Positions 56,649 through 64,000 of a stretch of DNA of 64,000 bases are shown piece by piece. This stretch comes from Membranipora membranacea (lineage: Eukaryota; Bryozoa; Gymnolaemata; Cheilostomatida; Membraniporidae), in NCBI GenBank assembly GCA_914767715.1, contig OU612070.1:27640025-27704024 (forward strand). Direction: 5' to 3'. The position numbers and the translations under genes are program-made. The notes under the pieces are model-generated. The model saw nothing but the letters and a program-made list of their open reading frames with translations. It had not been told where the DNA came from and ran no database searches. Numbering within the stretch: the stretch's first letter is position 1; every line of letters begins with the position of its first letter.

Positions 56649-59600
56649 ATGCACAAAACCCGTTTGCCCTACCTTGTTATAGCTCTACAGGGGATCATAT
56701 TTCTCGGTTTGTTGTACATTATTTTGAGGTATGTCTCAAACAAAGGCTCTCGAAGGATATATGCCAAGCTACAGATTGCTGCTTTCGTTGTGTTGATGGT
56801 AAGATAAGGTTACTCTTTTATGTCATAAGTATAATATTCATTAGTCGATCTACAAGGCAATAACCTACTGGTATATTTTGCTGGCGAACTTTCAAACCTG
56901 TTCACTTTTATGTTTCCTTTATTTAATAACAAGGTGTGTAATCTGATATTTGTTATGTCAGTTTTGCATATTGTTTAAACTTTCATGCTATCATTTAGAT
57001 ATCATGCAAATCAACCAAGTAGATGAAATATCTATCTAGTATCTGCGTCCATTTTTCTATGCAAAAATGACAATATTTTCTTTCTTGAAAACATCTATAT
57101 ACATGCAGTCAATCATTGAAACTCATTCAAAACATTTCTAGTTTCAGACCATCGCAGATATAATGTGGGCAGTTTGTGAGTCTGTGAATTACGATGACGG
57201 CAGAGTGTGTGACCGAAACAACCAGCTGACATTCTGCTTGTCTGCGATAAGGCTATCCTTGTGTTGTCTTCTCACAGCCATGGTCTATGAGGTGTACTAT
57301 CTGGCACTAAGTAAACACAACTTCATGTTTAGTAGTAAAAAAACAGCTGCCATAACATCTACATGTTTGGCTGTCTGTAGCCTATGGAGCCTGGTTACCA
57401 ATGTGGTGAGAGCAAAGGATGGTGTTTTGTGATACTTGCCAATAGTTCTGTGAGGATAGTAGAGTTATTAGGCTGGTGTTGGAGGCTACAGAACTTATAA
57501 CTTATATTCTGTTAACTGGAGGCTAACAGAATATAACTTTTCTCGCTGTTCATGTGGGTGATCTTAGTGAGTTTATGTTTGCCTGCATGACACATTACAA
57601 TAGTCAAGCTCCCTATGTGAGGCTGTACTAAACAACATATACTTTTCAAACTCGAATGATTTTCTCAGCGTAAAACACGATAATAATATAACCCTATATA
57701 TCCTTTGTTTCTAGTGTCTGCCGCAACTCTCAGCTGTTCTTAGGGATAACAGATGGATTCATAAGGCTGCAATCATGGCTCATATCTTATTCATTTTGGC
57801 GTGTCTCCTCATAGTCTGTATTCTCACAAAATATATCACTAAATCTCACCAGATACAAAAACTACAACCTGTAAACACTCAGAGGTTAGCACTGTCAGTT
57901 TACTATTCTAGCGATCTTTCTCTGTGCAAAATAAAGATGTAATCATCCAACGTTAGATCAAGTACGTTTTACTCCTTGGTTAAATCTAACCAGACTTCGT
58001 TTGAGAAAGGTTCCACCCTCCTGATCATACCAAGTTTGTAAGCTGGGGCAGCTTAGCTTGATGATTTCCCTCCTATTATAACATATAAAACTAACACAAT
58101 ACAATATATCTTCTCATTTTCCATGTTTTCATATTAGGTACCAAAAAACGCTGTAAGAGCAAATTTTCTGCTGGTGTTAATACTTCCGCATCTATTTAAT
58201 ATAATTTAATTTAATATAATTGCATTGCATTGTATATATCATAATTAATCGCGCTACATTAATTATTTAGCAGGCGCAGTACAAAGTTGAAGTTATGCTG
58301 TACTGATAGATTGATAACGGCTCTAGTATTGATAACTGCTCAGATGATCAGCTTTGTAGCCTCCTCTATATCCAGATGGAGCTTACAGTATAATTATTAC
58401 TACAATGTTGTCGATTCGCTTCTCAGAGTCATCGTTCTCGTATTGCTTATGGGGTTCCTAAAGTCTGGAGTGAAAGTTATCATCATCAAGTAAGTAAAAC
58501 AAAGTTGGTATATATGGGTTTTATTGTCCAAAGATTAGGCTTATGCATAATGTTATATGTTATAACCATAGACTTAATATACTACCTAGACAGGCCAATA
58601 GCATTATATAATGCTGTCCCACTTCAATAGCCGACATGACGTAATTAGTTTGCGCAGTGAGCCATAGTTTACTGTATAACCATCAATGAAACGATGTGAA
58701 AAATCAAGGGACACTGGGCATGATATCAGCCCCTGTCCAGCCCCTTATTATTCAAACACAAAGAAAATTGGTGAGTGTATGCAAAAGACCTTTCCGCACG
58801 AGATGGTATTCATAATTTGTCTCCAGAACCAGAAATTTTTATGATAAGAGTCAATCATTAGCCAATAAATAAACATTGAGATAAATACAGCCATTTACCC
58901 TCAGCACTTCATCACTACTATAAAAATGTAAAGAATACCTATAACACAATATCACAAATATTTTCTGGATAAGCCAGATCTAAGCAAGCACCAGCACAAC
59001 CACCATCATCATTTTTTCCCTTAAAATTATTCGTAGTTGTGACTGAACACAACCAGTTTGCTCAAATTGGATCGCTAATTTTATGGTCGCTTCACAAGGA
59101 AGAATAGATCTGTGCTGTTAAATGAGTATGTAAACTACAGATAGCGTATGTGACAATAACTTGAAATTATTATACTTCAGTACTGTAGTCAAAATCTAAT
59201 GGTCTGTGAATAGGTTAAGGAAGCAATTGACATTCACTGTTGACGCCGATATCACATTGATAAATTCAAAGAACCTTACCAGCATGGGCAAAATTAAGTT
59301 TGGCCGCTGTAAAGGCCATTAGATTTTGACTACAGTACTGAAGTATAATAATTTAAAGTTATTGTCAATACTCCAGCTTCATCATAAGTACTCAGGAACA
59401 ACAGCTATCTGTAATTTACATACTCAATTTACAGCACAGATCTATTTGCCTTGTGAAGCGACAATAAAATTGGCAATCCAATTTGAACTGACTGGTTGTG
59501 TTCAGGCACTACTAGAAACAATTTTGAAGAAAAAACCGTGATGATGGTGATAATATCTGGCTCTTCCAACAAAATATTTTTGATAATGTGTTTATAGGTA

Positions 59601-61517
59601 TTCTTTACATTTTTATAGAAGTGATGGAAGTCTGAGGGTAAATGGCTGTATTTATTTCAGTGTTTATTGGCCAGTGATTGTATCTTATCATAAAAAGTTC
59701 TGGTTCTGGGGACAAATTATTAATAACAAGGAGTAATAGCCCTGTTACTCCTTGTTAATACCATCTCGTGTTGAAAGGTCTTTTACATACACTCACCAAT
59801 TTTCTTTGTGTTTGAATAATAAGGGGCTGGACAGGGGCTGATATCATGCCCAGCGTCCCTTGATTTTTCACATCGTTTCATTGATGGTTATACAGTAAAC
59901 TATGGCTCACAGCACAAACTAATTATGATCAGTGAAGCATAAGCATTGTCCTGTCTAGGGAGTATATTAAGTCTATGGTTATATATAAACTAAGGCTTCA
60001 TATGCTGATTTACGTTTAAATTTATTGTGCATCCATTGCTATTGTGTGACAGGATTATGAACTAAAGCAATGATTCGTGAATAAATATCAAGATAAATAA
60101 AAATAAACATTATGACATATTCTTTGAATGAGGTGATAATTTTTATTTGTGAACTTGTAATGCCAATCTGGTTTTATTTTTGTGGCACTCTGAGAAGCAT
60201 TATTGGGTTAAAATAATAGTAAAATGGTCATTTCTGGTGTTTTCATATCAAATCACTATAGTATGTGTCAAGCTAAGTTTGGCATCTTTTCGTAATTTTT
60301 AAAGGATAATTGCTACGAGATGGCGTCGCTGTAATGCCATACAACCAGAGCCACATTCTATCGTGTATGAGACATGTACTTATAATACACATGAAAGTAC
60401 AAATACAATAGCTGCCAATAGAGATCCAACACCCCATCAAGAGAGTAATGAGCAACAGACACATGCCAGAATGGCTGCTACACGGTATGTATTAACTTGG
60501 TCACTGTTACCAATTATCTACTGCTGCTGTCATTTACGGAGGCAGATCTTGTCAACAGTGAGTATAAAACGAAACATTAATCATTAAAGATTGCATCATT
60601 ACACCTCTTAGCACAAACACACCCCATATGAAGAAAGAGTTAGTCGCAGAAACCTTTGACATCTTTGAGTAAGTTTAGCTCAATAACACTTGACAATATA
60701 TACGCTGTCCTCATAAACATATATGTGAAAAGTGACTAATTTTAAACTTCAATTCCATGTATAATATGTTGTATAATCTCCATAACAGTTTTCATAATAA
60801 AAATCTACAAGGTCAAAAATTTCTAGTAGTTTGACCCAAATACAGACACCAATATTACATGAGCTCTGTCTCTGCTTTCATTAAAAATCCCTTGGATCAA
60901 TACTGATTCTCTTGTTTTAATAACTTTGTAGTCAAAATCCGATAACTATAATAAGTTGCGAGCAGGATAGTAGCAAACCGACGACGAGTCAGCAGCATCT
61001 AGACGGGACGGACATCGTACTGTCTCCGCAGAGTCCTTATAACTCACTGTTCCCCGGAAGCCCATTTAAAAGCTCTCCACTCCGAAGAGCCTATCAGAGC
61101 TGGGGAGGAAGTAGTCAGGTATGTCCCCTTATTGTGTACTATCCAATGAAGAAATCTGAATAAAAATTGGAAAGGTACTAACAATATGGAACCAAGGTTA
61201 ATTACCAGGATAAGAATTGAGATCGGGCTTTGGAATCTAGATCGGAATTTAAAAACGGCAACTGATATTGATATCTGTACAAAGTATTTATACACAGGAC
61301 TATCCATTGACATGGTACATCAATTTTTATCATTGCTGTGAATGTTCACGCTGCATGCTCACTCAGAATTCAGTTCAGAACATAGTTGTAATGAAAGCGA
61401 CTTGTGGTTGCAGGTGCTTGATAAAGGATGACTATGTGTTATTTGTACAGACTCCTGTTTACTGGTACCTTCTCCTAACTGTGACGACTGCAGGGCGAAC
61501 CTACAGCTAGTCGCTGA
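56649..61517 (+). CDS. Seven-helix transmembrane receptor-like protein (8 exons)
   Basis: Exons 56649-56798, 57148-57405, 57715-57884, microexon 58138-58152, 58271-58489, 60305-60484, 60932-61118 and a last exon, 61494-61517 or 61414-61431. Phases agree at every join, giving about 400 residues. Helices: TM1 about 8-27 (LPYLVIALQGIIFLGLLYII), TM2 about 42-63, TM3 about 77-104, TM4 about 116-138, TM5 about 157-177, TM6 about 213-230 (LITALVLITAQMISF), TM7 about 241-262 (RVIVLVLLMGFLKS). Loops after TM1, TM3 and TM5 are basic, so the N-terminus is outside. The tail is Ser/Thr/Pro-rich and starts with a basic KIIATRWRRC. I see no DRY or NPxxY motif, so it is not a standard rhodopsin-class receptor and the family is not named. 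The exon 4 start could be 58280 instead (alternative AG, same frame). Confidence 0.75.
58138..58152 (+). other. 15-nt microexon of the receptor gene
   Basis: GTACCAAAAAACGCT sits between a strong acceptor (tttccatgttttcatattag) and a GTAAGAGC donor. It is phase-neutral (5 codons: Tyr-Gln-Lys-Thr-Leu across the joins) and would extend intracellular loop 3. A related block with the same flanks survives in the pseudogene copies. Confidence 0.55.
58567..59977. mobile_element. hAT-like foldback element in a receptor intron
   Basis: Same family as 20292-23163: CATAGACTTAATATAC ends and inverted arms of about 640-660 bp, with a centre of about 110 bp (about 59206-59318). Flanks GTTATAAC (58559-58566) and GTTATATA (59978-59985) are a decayed 8-bp duplication (6 of 8 match). 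The right arm carries a further 32-bp palindromic insertion (AACAAGGAGTAA...TTACTCCTTGTT, about 59722-59755). It lies wholly in the intron between exons 58271-58489 and 60305-60484. Confidence 0.85.
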
Positions 61518-63113
61518 AGTGGAGATCAAGTCTGTGAGCACGATAAGCTTCAGCTAGTGAAGACTTACCAACATATCCTCCTCCCGACAGTCAAAGGCCA
61601 AACTTAGTTCTGTATAGTAGCGCAAATATTACAGGCTAACTCACATTGGTAATCAATGCGCAAAACTCACGAGATATCAAAAAGTGTTGTTGAATCATTT
61701 TATTTCACTTTTTTCTCTCCGTGAGAGAGCACATACATATATTTAAAGATATATTATATATAAATGTATATATGAATCATTATTCATTGTTTGTTATTAA
61801 TAGATGATAAATGATTGTCTTTCTATTTACCTTCGATCATCTACCTAGGGTTAATGATCAACATGACAGTGAATAAAAATAACATAACAATAACTTGAAC
61901 AAGAACATTAGTTATCACTGCAGCTTTACCCAATATCTACACTATATATGGGCAAGCATAATAAGTATGTATCCATAACAGGCAATATTTAAAGTAGGTT
62001 GAGGTTATAGAAATAAATAAGTATAATGCTTGCAAAAAGTTTTAATGGTCAAAAATGGACATAATAGCAAAAAGAATTGATACAAAATTGACTTGCTCAG
62101 TTTAAAATACAGCAGAGTCACTGAGTAAGCAGAATAGCTGACAAAAAAGGAAGACACTGTCAGTCTAGTGAACAGTCGCTATGAAAAAGTATTTACTTGC
62201 AACTGTGCTATGGCATCGTGAGAATAAATGTAATCAATAACAAGAGGAAATTTTTCGCATGTTTTACCATCATAGTTTAATGGGTGGGATGGAAATCAAG
62301 GCCATGATCAGTTATTTCCCGACGAAAAACCTTGTACATAATGGAATTACTGCTATTTTTATCTAACAAATGTAGGCCATATGATAGCTAATTCAAGTTC
62401 TGCATATTTTAAAAGCTTTGTCAGTGAAGGTTATCATCACGGCTAGCACTCAGATGAGTCTGACTCCTTTGAGATAATGCACCAGTACTTCATGTACAAA
62501 TTTGTATTGAGCTAGAGTCTGCACCATGTACATACGCTGATGTCGTAATTCTCGAAGAGTACTCGCCACAGATATTTGCTGCAATAAAATAACACAGATT
62601 AGAAAAAAAGGGTTAATTTTCCAATCAGATTCTTGGTAAAGTCTTATTAAAGCTATAGTTGCGCCTCCCCATATTTGGTATCATTTTGAAGGTCTCAGTC
62701 TAATTAAGAGCAGCATGGCAGCCTTTTAAATAGCCTTTGGACACAGCTGATGAAACCATTTGATTTACTAAAATGAGAATTCTTCGCAACCTTTCTCAAC
62801 CACTGAGGTTGTCTCAGCTTTATTGCTCTATAACATGTAAATATGTTTCAAATGCTAAAACTTTAGATCATGGTGCCCTGAAGATTGGGGAAAATCTTTG
62901 AAAAATATGATGATTGGCATGTGATTCGTCATATTTTTTACCCAGCAACTATCACAATCCCATAAGCGCTACTATAGCTTTAAATGCACGGCTATCAATA
63001 CAACAGCTAAACTTTGGTTAATCTATATCTGCTGACCAAAGAAGTTGTGTTCTCCTACAATCAATTTTCATCCTAAGTCATATTTTATCCAAAGCTTACC
63101 CAGGGATCGGTCC

Positions 63114-63151
63114 ATAGAGTTATTATCATAAACTACATATAATAACTCTAT
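63114..63151. repeat. Short inverted repeat
   Basis: ATAGAGTTATTAT and its exact complement, 13 bp per arm with a 12-nt loop. Confidence 0.8.
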
Positions 63152-63606
63152 AGTTTGCCTTCACTCAGAAACATGTTGCATCACATAACCTACTTTATCT
63201 TACTTGTTACAAAACTCGAGTATTCAATAGACTTACTAATTTATTACTAAGCCTATGATCATAAACTTCTCACAGGGAGAGGGCCCCCTAGAGGTTTGTG
63301 AGATCACGTATACATAAAATCTTAGATACATGGTTGTAGGGCCATCAAATGTCAATAGGGCTGGTCAATCAGGGAGAACATTGGTAAGTCTCAACTAGGA
63401 GAGGACCCAGGCTATGTTGTGAAGCTACCTGTGACAACCTGGGAATTTCAGATGACATGGCATATTACTGGGTGTTAACGCAGCATGTATTCACACATAT
63501 TGCAACCATATATTATGGATGTTGAGGGCTTCGATATTACAACCGACATCTCAGCATCGCGATATCTCAAAACACAATCAGCGAGTTCAGCAACCTGACT
63601 ATACCT

Positions 63607-63704
63607 CAAGGACAGGGCTAATTTTAACCTGTTGTTTGTCCCATCTAATTCTAAATATAACAGATGGGACAAACAACAGGTTAAAAGTAGCTCTGTCTTT
63701 GGAA
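63607..63704. repeat. Long stem-loop
   Basis: A perfect 25-bp arm (63622-63646, containing AACCTGTTGTTTGTCCCA) and its complement (63662-63686), with a 15-nt loop. The arms extend outward to about 42 bp with a few mismatches. Confidence 0.85.
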
Positions 63705-64000
63705 ATTTAGAGTTATCCTCAAATAGCTAGGACTGAGAGACCCATATCTTCTATGGATTCTATCACATGACATATTATTGAAGGGTTTCTAGGATTTCTA
63801 AATGCCAGGCCATATTGGCCACCGTTCATACTAATAAATGGGCCATGTGAGGACCAACAACACTTACACTTTGTTAAATAGGGTGCCAGTGCATGATTCC
63901 CAATTAGCGCCGACCATAAACATATAAATACAATTCCTATTTAAGGCACGCCAGAACACCGACAAAATACTGGTCTATAAGGCCTCTTTGTTATCAAAAC

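Larger units (their letters stand above)
61518..64000. other. 3' flank, no gene recognised
   Basis: AT-rich with simple TA-rich stretches (61735-61790). Two hairpins lie at 63114-63151 and 63607-63704. No exon with splice support is seen. The receptor's true 3' end and polyadenylation site may fall in the first few hundred bases. Confidence 0.45.

Overview
The window is animal nuclear DNA. It is AT-rich, genes are sparse, introns are short (about 80-500 bp, GT-AG), the secreted-protein genes have TATA and initiator promoters, and the families present are metazoan: a thrombospondin type-1 repeat protein, vitelline-membrane-outer-layer-I (VMO-I) repeats and a seven-helix membrane receptor. SINE, LINE, LTR and long-inverted-repeat DNA elements are mixed in. 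An early-branching invertebrate such as a sponge or cnidarian is plausible, but the sequence does not settle the phylum.

Layout. 1-2000 is gene-free apart from a small inverted-repeat element. 2080-3390 (+) is a five-exon secreted TSP1 protein with His/Pro/Tyr-rich ends. 5325-53136 is a direct tandem triplication of a unit of about 13-14 kb (unit 1 5325-18458; unit 2 18459-39169; unit 3 39170-53136). In order, each unit holds a tRNA-derived SINE, a decayed (+) fragment of the seven-helix receptor gene found further downstream, a (-) VMO-I-like gene, a (+) LINE reverse-transcriptase tail fragment, a small inverted-repeat element, a (-) two-ORF stretch of unknown meaning, a (-) gene for a 72-residue secreted peptide with eight cysteines, and a (-) 81-residue ORF. 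Unit 2 is longer because a 4.8 kb LTR retrotransposon (24190-28986) and a 2.9 kb hAT-like foldback element (20292-23163) inserted after the duplication; units 1 and 3 preserve the empty sites.

Beyond the array there is a 5'-truncated LINE (53644-54487, -), a gene-poor stretch with CCAAT/NRF1-like motifs, and an intact-looking seven-helix receptor gene (56649-61517, +). That gene has a 15-nt microexon, and a second foldback element sits in one intron. The last 2.4 kb has no gene I can see, only two hairpins.

Main points. (1) Splice junctions recover multi-exon genes that no single ORF shows: the TSP1 gene, the Cys-rich peptide, the VMO-I gene and the receptor. (2) All three VMO-I copies carry the same two frame breaks in one exon, so the gene broke before it was triplicated; copies 1 and 2 then took separate further damage. 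(3) The LTR element has gag and protease, but where reverse transcriptase should start it runs in frame into a C2H2 zinc-finger/coiled-coil region. It also carries a textbook -1 frameshift signal at the gag/pro overlap. (4) The Cys-rich peptide is the only clearly intact gene kept in all three units.
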